This document shows positions 1 to 6,345 of a stretch of 11,522 bases of DNA, one piece after another. Origin of the DNA: PNKC01 sp039917655 (GTDB lineage: Bacteria > Chloroflexota > Dehalococcoidia > Tepidiformales > Tepidiformaceae); assembly GCA_039917655.1 (NCBI GenBank), contig JBDSJC010000230.1:1-11522 (forward strand), given 5' to 3'. The position numbers and the translations under genes were made by a program. A model generated the notes under the pieces. That model was not told the origin of the DNA, did not search any database, and worked only from the letters and a program-made list of their open reading frames with translations. Every line of letters starts with the position of its first letter. Position 1 is the first letter of the stretch.

Positions 1-260
1 CAGCGGTCCGCGTTGGTTGGGCGGATGTCCTCTTTGGAAACAAGCTTGATGGTGTCCGCGAAGCCCTGGAGGAGCCCCGCCGGCCCGGTCTTGGTGGGCC
101 CGAGGCGCTGCTGGAAGCGCGCCACCAGCTTCCGCTCGCCGTACGTCAGATAGATCACGACGAAGGTCATTACCAGCACGACGATGAGGATCCGGATGAT
201 CGCGTCCACCCAGTTCCACACGCCAAACACGGGGTCCGAAAAGAGGAACAATCCCGCCAT
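1..260 (-). CDS. nuoH: NADH-quinone oxidoreductase subunit H (partial, N-terminal 86 residues)
   Basis: Membrane subunit of complex I (ND1/Nqo8 family). It links the hydrophilic arm to the membrane arm and forms part of the quinone chamber. Only the first 86 residues are in the window; the gene runs off the left edge. What is seen: a hydrophobic first transmembrane helix at about residues 19-39, then the family signature on the first cytoplasmic loop: GERKLVARFQQRLGP (residues 41-55), followed by GLLQGFADTIKL (62-73) and KED (76-78). The ATG at 258-260 is preceded by a G-rich stretch (gggggtg) about 5 nt upstream. It follows nuoD after a 118-bp spacer, the only sizeable gap among the nuo genes here. 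nuoE, nuoF and nuoG are absent between D and H. The family assignment is certain from the signature; the rest of the protein is unseen. Confidence 0.96.
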   Translation of the reverse strand, partial: MAGLFLFSDPVFGVWNWVDAIIRILIVVLVMTFVVIYLTYGERKLVARFQQRLGPTKTGPAGLLQGFADTIKLVSKEDIRPTNADR

Positions 261-378
261 CAGCGCACCCCCGTGTCATTTTGGATTTTGGATCTTGGAT
301 TTTCGATTGAGCCGCAGCGTATCCCGCGCCTAGGGGCGCCGCTAGTCCGAAATCGGCAATTCCAAATCCACAATCGCA
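261..378. repeat. nuoD-nuoH spacer with AT-rich direct repeats and imperfect inverted repeat
   Basis: This 118-bp spacer breaks an otherwise overlapping operon. The 9-mer ttggatttt occurs at 281-289 and 295-303, with another ggat between them. On the far side (about 347-373) lies a stretch containing ccaaatcc that is roughly the reverse complement of the first block, so the two can form an imperfect stem. Between them sits a compact hairpin at 327-340 (GCGCC-TAGG-GGCGC). The AT-rich arms stand out against the GC-rich surroundings. It may be a mobile miniature repeat or an mRNA processing or stability element inside the nuo transcript; the sequence alone does not decide. It contains no ORF with family features. 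Confidence 0.5.
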
Positions 379-1521
379 TCACTTGTCCACCTCGCCGAGC
401 ACGATATCGAGCGAGCCGAGGATGATGATCGCGTCGGCCAAGTAATTACCGACGACCATCTCCTTGAGGGCGGAGAGGTTGCAGAAGGAAGGTGAGCGGA
501 GCTTCATGCGGTACGGCTTCACGCCGCCGCGGGCCATCCCGTAGACCCCGTATTCGCCCTTCGTCCCTTCCGTGCGGATGTAGCATTCGGCGTTGTCGAT
601 GCGCAGCGTCTTCGGCAGGTCCGGGTTGAGAACCAGGCCCTTTGGCATCTGGTCGAGACACTGCTCGATGATCTTCGTGCTCTGATACATCTCGGAGAGG
701 CGCACGAAGTAGCGGTCGAAGATGTCCCCGCTTTCGCCAATCGGGATATCAAACTTCATCCGGTCGTAGACGCTGTACGGCTCCGCCTTCCGCAGGTCCC
801 ATGGGAGCCCCGTGGCGCGCAAGATCGGCCCGGTGATGCCGAGGTTGATCGCCCTCTCCGTGGACATCGGCGAGAGGCCCTTGCAGCGTTCGACGAAGAT
901 CTCGTTCCCCGTGAGCAGCCCGTCGAGGTCCTCAAGGCCCTGGTTGATCGATCCGAGGAGCCAGCGGATGCGCTCCTCGTAGTTCTCCGGCAGGTCCGAC
1001 ATCAAGCCGCCCGGCCGGAAGTAGGTCGGGAACATGCGGTCCCCCGAAACCTCTTCGAAGAAGTCGTAGATCCGTTCGCGTTCGCGCCAGGCGTAGATGA
1101 AGCTCGTGCCGAACGAGCCAACGTCCGCGCCGAACGCGCCGAGGAACATGAAGTGCGAGTTGATCCGCGAGAGTTCCATCATCATCACGCGGATGTACTC
1201 CGCGCGTTCCGGCACTTCCAGCCCGGCCATCTTCTCGACTGCCATGCAGTAGGCGCCCTCGCAGCAGAGACCCGCAAGGTAGTCCGTGCGGTCCCACCAG
1301 CCCATGGACTGGCGGTAATCGTGATTCTCGGTCAGCTTTTCGAGGCCGCGATGCAGATAGCCGATGTACGGCTCGCAATCGACCACCACTTCGCCATCAA
1401 CCGTCAGCACCATCCGGAAGACGCCGTGCGTCGCCGGGTGCTGCGGTCCCACGTTGATCGTCATGTCAACGGTGTTGAAGCTATCGATAGTAGAGACGCG
1501 TTCTTCCGGCCATACAGTCAT
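379..1521 (-). CDS. nuoD: NADH-quinone oxidoreductase subunit D
   Basis: 49-kDa subunit of the complex I peripheral arm (Nqo4 family). It builds the quinone-reduction site with NuoB and is descended from the large subunit of NiFe hydrogenases. The product is 380 residues, normal for the family. Signature GPQHPATHG lies at residues 25-33. His32 and Tyr81 (in DRTDYLAG) have the same spacing, 49 residues, as the quinone-binding His38 and Tyr87 of Thermus Nqo4. Other conserved blocks are RINSHFMFLG (119-128), the FRPGG loop (168-172) and the C-terminal LGSLDIVLGEVDK. The start was chosen as the ATG at 1519-1521, which overlaps the nuoC stop by one base (TAATG). The reading frame stays open up to 1749, but the extra N-terminus has no family similarity and lies inside nuoC. 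The product is cytoplasmic, facing the membrane. Confidence 0.97.
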   Translation of the reverse strand: MTVWPEERVSTIDSFNTVDMTINVGPQHPATHGVFRMVLTVDGEVVVDCEPYIGYLHRGLEKLTENHDYRQSMGWWDRTDYLAGLCCEGAYCMAVEKMAGLEVPERAEYIRVMMMELSRINSHFMFLGAFGADVGSFGTSFIYAWRERERIYDFFEEVSGDRMFPTYFRPGGLMSDLPENYEERIRWLLGSINQGLEDLDGLLTGNEIFVERCKGLSPMSTERAINLGITGPILRATGLPWDLRKAEPYSVYDRMKFDIPIGESGDIFDRYFVRLSEMYQSTKIIEQCLDQMPKGLVLNPDLPKTLRIDNAECYIRTEGTKGEYGVYGMARGGVKPYRMKLRSPSFCNLSALKEMVVGNYLADAIIILGSLDIVLGEVDK

Positions 1522-2039
1522 TAGAACTTGAACCCCGGGACGCCTTCTTCGATGCCCTGGAGGATCTCCACAGTCTGCAGCGGGTGGGATTTGAGCAGCG
1601 GGTGGATGCGCACATCTTCGTCCAGGAGCAGCGCCTTCGGATTGGGATGGCCGTCGAACACCAGGCCGAGCATCTCCGCCGCCTCGCGCTCGTGCCAATC
1701 GGCCGCGCCATAGATGGAGGTGAGCGTGGGGACGTGGCGGTTCGCCCACGGCACGGTGACCGTCACCTGCACGCGATGGTTGTGCTTAAACGAATAGAAG
1801 TTGTACTTCACGGCGAGCTTGTCTTCGCCCATGTCAATGCCGGTGACGTTTGCCAGCATGTCGAACGCCAGTTCGCGCCGTTCACGCAAGCCCTGCACAA
1901 GCTCGATGAGGTCTGCCGCCGCCACGTGCAGGTCGGCGTCGGTCCCCGTTGTGGCGACCGTGAACGCCACCTTTGGCAACGCTTTGTGGATCGGGCCCGA
2001 AATCCCCGGATACTGCGGCGCGGCGGCTGGCTGCGTCAT
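1521..2039 (-). CDS. nuoC: NADH-quinone oxidoreductase subunit C
   Basis: 30-kDa subunit of the complex I peripheral arm (Nqo5 family), a structural subunit that packs against NuoD. The product is 172 residues. The family signature is at residues 115-131: W-HEREAAEMLGLVFDGHP, followed by LLLDEDV and the PLLKSHP motif that corresponds to the usual PLRKdyp. It is a separate protein, not fused to NuoD as in Escherichia coli. The start is the ATG at 2037-2039, which forms an ATGA overlap with the nuoB stop; the longer open frame to 2762 runs through nuoB and nuoA and is not coding. At its other end it shares one base with the nuoD start. These overlaps point to tight translational coupling and matched subunit amounts. 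Confidence 0.96.
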   Translation of the reverse strand: MTQPAAAPQYPGISGPIHKALPKVAFTVATTGTDADLHVAAADLIELVQGLRERRELAFDMLANVTGIDMGEDKLAVKYNFYSFKHNHRVQVTVTVPWANRHVPTLTSIYGAADWHEREAAEMLGLVFDGHPNPKALLLDEDVRIHPLLKSHPLQTVEILQGIEEGVPGFKF

Positions 2040-2620
2040 CCGACCATCCGCTTGTCTTCCATGATCTTGCGCTGGAGGGCAAGGAATCCATCGAGCAGCG
2101 CCTCCGGCCGCGGCGGGCAGCCAGCCACGTAGACGTCCACCGGGATGATCTTGTCGACGCCCTGGAGCACACGGTCGTACTCGGTGTAAGGGCCGCCGTT
2201 CGTCGCGCAGGCGCCCATGGAGATCACCCACTTGGGGTTCGGCATCTGTTCGTAGAGCAGCTTGATCGCTGGCGCCATCTTCTTCGTCACGGTGCCGGAG
2301 ACGATCATCACATCGCTCTGCCTTGGGCTTGGCCAGGGGACGATACCGAAGCGGTCCAGGTCGTGGTTCGACATGAAGGTGCCGATCATCTCGATCGCGC
2401 AGCAGGCCAGGCCAAAGGTCATCGGCCAGAGCGAACTTTTGCGGCCGATCGCGATCACCGTGTCCGCCCCCACCTGCATCACGCCCGGCAGCGCCATGCG
2501 GTACACCGCCTTGGTCACCGGAAGATCGACCGGCGCCAGGCGCGAAGATTCGGAGCCGTAGTCTGGTGTATAAGGACGGGCCAGCGCGGCCAGCGCGGCC
2601 GGGGTCAGTTCGTTGCTCAT
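2036..2620 (-). CDS. nuoB: NADH-quinone oxidoreductase subunit B
   Basis: Peripheral-arm subunit that carries 4Fe-4S cluster N2, the last electron carrier before quinone (Nqo6/PSST family). The product is 194 residues. All four expected cluster ligands are present: the adjacent pair Cys73-Cys74 in FGLACCAIEM, Cys138 in MGACATNGG and Cys168 in VAGCPPRPEAL. The conserved RQSDVMIVSGTVTKKMAP block (100-117) is intact. The start is the ATG at 2618-2620, preceded by GGAG with 5 nt spacing and overlapping the nuoA stop as ATGA. A GTG 27 nt further upstream is in frame but lies within nuoA. The N-terminal extension of about 35 residues is Ala/Leu-rich, and its Ala-Leu repeat comes from a 9-bp tandem duplication in the DNA (2582-2599). 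Confidence 0.97.
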   Translation of the reverse strand: MSNELTPAALAALARPYTPDYGSESSRLAPVDLPVTKAVYRMALPGVMQVGADTVIAIGRKSSLWPMTFGLACCAIEMIGTFMSNHDLDRFGIVPWPSPRQSDVMIVSGTVTKKMAPAIKLLYEQMPNPKWVISMGACATNGGPYTEYDRVLQGVDKIIPVDVYVAGCPPRPEALLDGFLALQRKIMEDKRMVG

Positions 2621-2979
2621 CGCCACTCCAAAACGCCGCGGCGCCATGCGTAGCCGAGGCCCAGCGCCAGAATCCCCACGAACACCAGCATCTCATAGAA
2701 AACGAACCGGGGCAGTTGGAGGAAGGTGACGGCCCACGGGAAGATGAACACCGTCTCCACATCGAAGATCAGGAAGAGGATCGCGATCAGGTAGTAGCGG
2801 ACATGGACCTGGGCCCAGTTGCGGCCGATCGGCAGCATGCCGCATTCGTAGGAGACGCCCTTCGCCCGCTCCTTGGCGTACGGCGCCAGCACCTTTGCGG
2901 CGATCAGCGCCGTGAACACCAGGATGAAGCCGGCAATCGCCGCGATCATCACCGCCGACCACTGGTCGTAGAAGCTCAT
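2617..2979 (-). CDS. nuoA: NADH-quinone oxidoreductase subunit A
   Basis: Small membrane subunit of complex I (ND3/Nqo7 family), at the joint between the two arms. The product is 120 residues with three predicted transmembrane helices at about 9-31, 62-83 and 93-112. The quinone-channel loop between helices 1 and 2 carries the conserved YECGMLPIG (44-52), including the Cys that follows Glu. The second helix contains FDVETVF (72-78), also a family hallmark. The ATG at 2977-2979 is chosen because it has a G-rich element (gggtggg) close upstream and gives the standard family length; an in-frame GTG at 2988 would add three residues. It is the first gene of the operon and lies about 200 bp downstream of the AAA+ gene, which is on the same strand. 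Confidence 0.96.
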   Translation of the reverse strand: MSFYDQWSAVMIAAIAGFILVFTALIAAKVLAPYAKERAKGVSYECGMLPIGRNWAQVHVRYYLIAILFLIFDVETVFIFPWAVTFLQLPRFVFYEMLVFVGILALGLGYAWRRGVLEWR

Positions 2980-3128
2980 TCGGCCCACCCCACCACGCGC
3001 TCGCGAGCCAACAGCAATGCCTCGGCGGGCCGAGCAGCGGAGGCGCGTTCGAGGGTCATTTGGGCCGGTCTCCGAATCTAGTTCAGGGCGCGAAAAACGC
3101 CCCCGGTGGGTTGTGAATCAGCACACAA

Positions 3129-3157
3129 ACTCTAACGCTGGGCTCCGAGCGGGGCAA
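3129..3157 (-). promoter_or_regulatory. Candidate promoter for the nuoA-B-C-D-H operon
   Basis: On the minus strand TTGCCC (3152-3157) and TAGAGT (3129-3134) are separated by 17 bp, a reasonable sigma-70-type arrangement. Transcription would start near 3122 and leave a leader of about 140 nt before nuoA. A small GC dyad, GGGCG-N7-CGCCC, lies within that leader near 3086-3102. Found by eye against the consensus; read-through from the AAA+ gene upstream cannot be excluded. Confidence 0.4.
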
Positions 3158-3183
3158 GCGCGGAGGGGGCGGGCGAAGACTGC

Positions 3184-4404
3184 TCACGGGCTTATAAGAC
3201 CGTCGTTCATCGCTTTCATCAAAATGAACGGCCGCATCAGCGAGTTCACGAAACGGTAGCGATAGCGCCGTTCGGGTCCCGTTCTCTCCAAAAGCGGCCC
3301 TCTGTCCTCGTGGGTGAGCTTGCCGAGGTGATACGAGATGGCTTGTTGGCTTGTGACGCGTCTCGTTACCTCTGAGACCTTCTCTTGTGCATTTCGAATC
3401 GAAAAGTAGCCCCGTTCGTCACTCTCGGCCAGGGCACACCCGGCTACGACCTCTCGCCACAAGTGCTTCTTCCGAGTGCCTGTAGTTGCCCGGTAGTAGA
3501 GGTCACGGTGGCTCTGATCTCCGCGTTCGACCGCTTGGCGCATACCAGCGACCACGTCGACATCCCGAAGCACGGTCCTCCCGTCGTCATGAGCCGCTCG
3601 AGCGGCGTACTGCGCCAAAAGATGCGTGTAGTGCGGGAAACCCTGCGAGACAGAGACAATTCGCTTGCGCGGGGCATCTGATTCCAACGAAAACCCGATA
3701 CTCGCAAGTCCGTTGTCGATGACGTCCCCGAGCTCATGGTCAGACATTCTCGGTAGATGAATTTGGCGCAAGTTGCGCACCACCGAGGCGTGACTCCCCA
3801 GCAACGCGTTGACATCCTCGGCAACGCCAATCAGCACGACTGTCGTCATAGCGCCACGATCCGATAGTGCTTTTAGGAAATCCGCAAACGCACCGGGCTG
3901 ACCAGTCGTCAACCGGTCGAACTCATCAATGACGATCACGAGCAGCAACGGAACTTGCGACAGCAGAGTTGCGGCGGCGTCGGGCGACACTTCGCCAACG
4001 TCCGGGAATCGTGAAAGCAAATTGAATGACGAGGTCTCAGATGCGGAAGTAAGGCCGAGGGCTGAGCGGGGCATCGTCAGTTGGATCGTGCCCATCGCCC
4101 GCCGAATGACGCCGTCGAAACTGTCGCCCTGCCCACAGATTACTTTGGAGACAGATACGACTCCGCCCAAGAAGTCATTTATGATGTTCGCCAGTGATGT
4201 CTTGCCCACTCCGCGTTCGCCGTAGATGACGGCGTGCAATCCTTCGGCGGTAACCGTGTCAACGACTTCTCGAATTTGCTCTCTGCGCCCGCGAAACAGC
4301 GCAGCCTGGTTAATGGGCGCGTGGGGGCTGAACGCCTTGTTGATGGCCTGCTCAACGCTAACGTGATCGACGGGCCCAGTCGGTTCGTTGGTCACGACCG
4401 CCAT
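3184..4404 (-). CDS. AAA+ ATPase, Orc1/Cdc6-like, with C-terminal winged-helix-like region
   Basis: P-loop ATPase of 406 residues, biological role unknown. Walker A is GERGVGKTS at 62-70 and Walker B is LLVIVIDEFDR at 154-164. A sensor-1-like strand follows at 188-194 (TVVLIGV). A block at about 210-225 (R-NLRQIHLPRMSDHEL) resembles the Orc/Cdc6 region with the arginine finger and the 'LP-M-EL' lid motif, and a sensor-2-like helix begins at GFPHYTHLL (255-263). The last 100 residues look like a winged-helix domain (SYHLGKL, LLERTG, RRYRYRF). There is no signal peptide or membrane segment. It stands alone between nuo and a flavin reductase gene, with no visible nuclease, protease or transposase partner. 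Two 60-bp stretches sampled read about 53-55% GC, lower than much of the surroundings. No Shine-Dalgarno sequence precedes the ATG. Alternatives are a STAND-type regulator or a defence or plasmid-derived ATPase. Confidence 0.85.
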   Translation of the reverse strand: MAVVTNEPTGPVDHVSVEQAINKAFSPHAPINQAALFRGRREQIREVVDTVTAEGLHAVIYGERGVGKTSLANIINDFLGGVVSVSKVICGQGDSFDGVIRRAMGTIQLTMPRSALGLTSASETSSFNLLSRFPDVGEVSPDAAATLLSQVPLLLVIVIDEFDRLTTGQPGAFADFLKALSDRGAMTTVVLIGVAEDVNALLGSHASVVRNLRQIHLPRMSDHELGDVIDNGLASIGFSLESDAPRKRIVSVSQGFPHYTHLLAQYAARAAHDDGRTVLRDVDVVAGMRQAVERGDQSHRDLYYRATTGTRKKHLWREVVAGCALAESDERGYFSIRNAQEKVSEVTRRVTSQQAISYHLGKLTHEDRGPLLERTGPERRYRYRFVNSLMRPFILMKAMNDGLISP

Positions 4405-4421
4405 TTATTTGTTTACTGAGC

Positions 4422-4427
4422 ATTCTA
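4422..4427 (-). promoter_or_regulatory. Possible -10 element of the AAA+ gene
   Basis: TAGAAT on the minus strand lies 17 bp upstream of the ATG at 4404. It would give a very short leader (about 11 nt) with no ribosome-binding site. No convincing -35 is visible at 16-18 bp, so this is only a candidate in the 106-bp divergent region shared with the flavin reductase gene. Confidence 0.25.
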
Positions 4428-4497
4428 CAAGTAACCCGCGTGAAGCCCGCCGACGTCGCTGGCGCGGAGTCCTGAGCCACAGCCGCCTGGATTCCGT

Positions 4498-4503
4498 TAC
4501 GCT
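4498..4503 (+). promoter_or_regulatory. Possible -10 element giving a leaderless flavin reductase mRNA
   Basis: TACGCT (TAnnnT) ends 7 nt before the ATG at 4511, and the region between has no Shine-Dalgarno sequence. The geometry matches that expected for a leaderless transcript and resembles the leuB upstream region. No clear -35 is seen. Confidence 0.3.
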
Positions 4504-4510
4504 TCTACCC

Positions 4511-5056
4511 ATGCCTTCCCCCATCTCCATCCTCGCGATCAGCGGCAGCGTCCGCGCCGGGTCGTCCAATGCTGCTTTGCTGCTCGCTGCGGAGAAGCTC
4601 GCGCCCCAAGGCATGACCTTCACCTTCTACGAAGGCCTCGATACGCTCCCGCACTTCAACCCCGATCTCGATGCCGAAGGCGCCACGCCCGCGCCGCCCG
4701 TCGCTGCCCTGCGCGCGGCTTTCGCCGCCGCCGATGGTTTCGCCGTTTCCAGCCCGGAGTACGCCCACGGCGTGCCCGGCTCGCTGAAGAATGCGCTGGA
4801 CTGGCTCGTCTCCAGCGGCGAACAGATCGGTAAGCCACTCATTTTGCTGAACGCCTCGCCCAACGGCGGCCAGTACGCCCAGGCGGCGCTCCTCGAAATC
4901 CTCAAGGTGATGTCCGCCAACGTGCTCGAAGAGGCAGCGCTCACCAGGCCCTTCCTGCACGCGAAACCCGGCGCCGATGGCGAACTCACCGTCGAAGACG
5001 CCCAACTCGTGCGCGCCAGCCTGGAGGCGCTCGCTGCCGCGATCACTGCCGGTTGA
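4511..5056 (+). CDS. NADPH-dependent FMN reductase family flavoprotein
   Basis: Soluble flavodoxin-fold oxidoreductase of 181 residues (the ArsH/azoreductase/chromate reductase family). Members use NAD(P)H to reduce FMN, quinones, azo dyes or chromate; the natural substrate here cannot be told from sequence. The FMN-phosphate loop is visible as ISGSVRAGSSN (10-20). The family core motif SPEYAHGVPGSLKNALDWL is at 81-99, followed by the second flavin loop NASPNGGQYAQ (114-124). The ATG at 4511 starts right before the first beta strand (ISILAIS) and fits family length. The same frame is open back to 4388, but that part has no family features and overlaps the divergent AAA+ start. No Shine-Dalgarno sequence is present. 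leuB follows 90 bp downstream on the same strand, probably with its own promoter. Confidence 0.92.
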   Translation: MPSPISILAISGSVRAGSSNAALLLAAEKLAPQGMTFTFYEGLDTLPHFNPDLDAEGATPAPPVAALRAAFAAADGFAVSSPEYAHGVPGSLKNALDWLVSSGEQIGKPLILLNASPNGGQYAQAALLEILKVMSANVLEEAALTRPFLHAKPGADGELTVEDAQLVRASLEALAAAITAG

Positions 5057-5109
5057 GCCGCTGACCCTGGAGACGGGGCGCTGGGAATCGGTGTGATGCG
5101 TTACCGGGC

Positions 5110-5140
5110 TTGGACGCCGTTGGTGGCTGCCGCCTAAGAT
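5110..5140 (+). promoter_or_regulatory. Candidate leuB promoter, leaderless geometry
   Basis: TTGGAC (5110-5115) and TAAGAT (5135-5140) are 19 bp apart, slightly longer than ideal. The -10 box ends 6 nt before the leuB ATG at 5147, which places the expected transcription start on or next to the start codon. No Shine-Dalgarno sequence is present between them. Confidence 0.45.
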
Positions 5141-5146
5141 GCGCGC

Positions 5147-6241
5147 ATGGCAACGTTTCCGATTCTGCTGACCCCAGGCGATGGCATTGGCCCCGAAGTG
5201 ATGTCCGAGGCGACCAAGGTGCTGGCCCGCATTGAAAAGCGATTCAAGCACGAGTTCGTCTACGACGAAGAAACGATCGGTGGGGCGGCGATCGACAAGT
5301 ACGGCGTGGCCATGCGCCCCGATGCAATCGCCAAGGCGAAGCGCTCGACCGCTGTGCTGTTCGGCGCAGTTGGCGGGCCGAAGTGGGACAACCCGAAGGC
5401 TGCCGTGCGCCCGGAAGACGCGATCCTGGGCATGCGCAAGCAGCTCGGGCTGTTCGCGAACCTGCGTCCCGTGCGCATCAATCCGCACATGATCAACGAA
5501 AGCACCTTGAAGCCCGAGGTACTCGAAGGCACGGACATGCTGGTCATCCGCGAGCTCACGGGCGGGCTCTATTTCGGGAGGCCGCAGAAGCGCTGGGAAA
5601 ACGCCGATGGCAGGCAAGCAGTGGATACTCTGCGCTACAGCGCGAAGGAGGTAGAGCGCGTCTGCCACGTCGCGTTTCAACTGGCGCGCGGACGGCGCAA
5701 AAAGGTGACCAGCGTGGACAAGGCGAACGTCCTGCGCACCGGCCAGATGTGGCGCGAGGTTGCGGTGGAGGTCGGCAAGCTCTACCCGGACGTAGAACTC
5801 GAGCACATCCTGGTGGACGCCTGTGCGATGTACCTCATCCGCCGGCCAGCGAGCTTCGATGTGATCGTCACCGAGAACATGTTCGGCGACATCCTCACGG
5901 ACGAAGCGGCGATGCTCACCGGGTCGATGGGCATGATGCCCTCCGCGAGCCTGGGGAAGCGCAAGAAGGACGGCACAGGCATCGGGCTCTACGAGCCGAT
6001 CCACGGCAGCGCGCCGGATATCACCGGGCAGGGCAAGGCAAACCCGCTGGCGATGATCCTGAGCAGCGCGATGATGCTTCGCCTGTCGCTTGGGCGGGAG
6101 GCGGAGGCGGCGGTGATCGAAGCGGCGGTCGATCAGGTGATCGCGGATGGCTACCGCACGCCGGATATCGCCGGCGCGGGCACGAAGGTTGTGGACACCG
6201 TGAAGATGGGCGACCTCGTCGCCGAGCGCATCGAGGCCTGA
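5147..6241 (+). CDS. leuB: 3-isopropylmalate dehydrogenase
   Basis: Third enzyme of leucine biosynthesis: NAD+-dependent oxidation and decarboxylation of 3-isopropylmalate to 2-oxoisocaproate, in the cytoplasm. The product is 364 residues, full length for the family. Residues matching the Thermus enzyme's substrate and metal ligands keep consistent spacing: Arg97, Arg107 (FANLRP), Arg135, Tyr142 (GGLYFG), Lys192 (SVDKANVL), Asp224 (VDACAM), Asp248 and Asp252 (MFGDILTDEA). The signature NMFGDILTDEAAMLTGSMGMMPSAS spans 244-268 (only parts quoted elsewhere). The cofactor loop GSAPDITGQGKANP (287-300) has Asp291-Ile292, the NAD-type signature rather than NADP. No leuA, leuC or leuD is nearby, so the pathway is split in the genome. 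A GC hairpin (6244-6260) follows the stop codon. Confidence 0.97.
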   Translation: MATFPILLTPGDGIGPEVMSEATKVLARIEKRFKHEFVYDEETIGGAAIDKYGVAMRPDAIAKAKRSTAVLFGAVGGPKWDNPKAAVRPEDAILGMRKQLGLFANLRPVRINPHMINESTLKPEVLEGTDMLVIRELTGGLYFGRPQKRWENADGRQAVDTLRYSAKEVERVCHVAFQLARGRRKKVTSVDKANVLRTGQMWREVAVEVGKLYPDVELEHILVDACAMYLIRRPASFDVIVTENMFGDILTDEAAMLTGSMGMMPSASLGKRKKDGTGIGLYEPIHGSAPDITGQGKANPLAMILSSAMMLRLSLGREAEAAVIEAAVDQVIADGYRTPDIAGAGTKVVDTVKMGDLVAERIEA

Positions 6242-6243
6242 GC

Positions 6244-6260
6244 CGAGCGGGCCCGGCTCG
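6244..6260 (+). terminator. GC hairpin just after leuB
   Basis: CGAGC (6244-6248) and GCTCG (6256-6260) form a perfect 5-bp stem with a 7-nt loop, 3 nt after the leuB stop codon. It is followed by only a short T run (ATTTG), so it is at best a weak intrinsic terminator. Confidence 0.3.
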
Positions 6261-6275
6261 CAGATTTGCTCAGCG

Positions 6276-6312
6276 CCCCTTTCGCCCTGAGCTTGTCGAA
6301 GGATGAACGGGG
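6276..6312. repeat. Interspersed hairpin repeat with ttcgacaagctcagg core
   Basis: A 37-bp imperfect inverted repeat lies between the convergent ends of leuB and the 819-aa gene. The left arm 6276-6287 and right arm 6301-6312 pair at 10 of 12 positions (one a G-T pair) around a 13-nt loop, TGAGCTTGTCGAA. The loop and inner arms match a short palindromic repeat I recognise as scattered in many copies through intergenic DNA of diverse GC-rich bacteria (its complement reads ttcgacaagctcagg). Its location between convergent genes suits a role as a bidirectional terminator or mRNA 3' end, but the function is not known from sequence. Confidence 0.7.
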
Positions 6313-6345
6313 AGGGGTGTGTGGCACCCGTGTCCAGGGACTGGT

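Noticed and set aside
1522..1749. N-terminal extension of NuoD up to 1749
   Set aside because: The extra 76 residues lie in an alternative frame of nuoC and are Arg/Pro/Gly-rich without family similarity. The TAATG overlap gives the standard start.
2040..2762. N-terminal extension of NuoC through nuoB and into nuoA
   Set aside because: Runs in the wrong frame across two genes with intact motifs; the ATGA overlap at 2036-2039 marks the true start.
5383..6306. 307-residue plus-strand frame overlapping leuB in another frame
   Set aside because: Shadow of leuB: very rich in Arg, Gly and His with no domain features. Its end only picks up the repeat element at 6276-6312.
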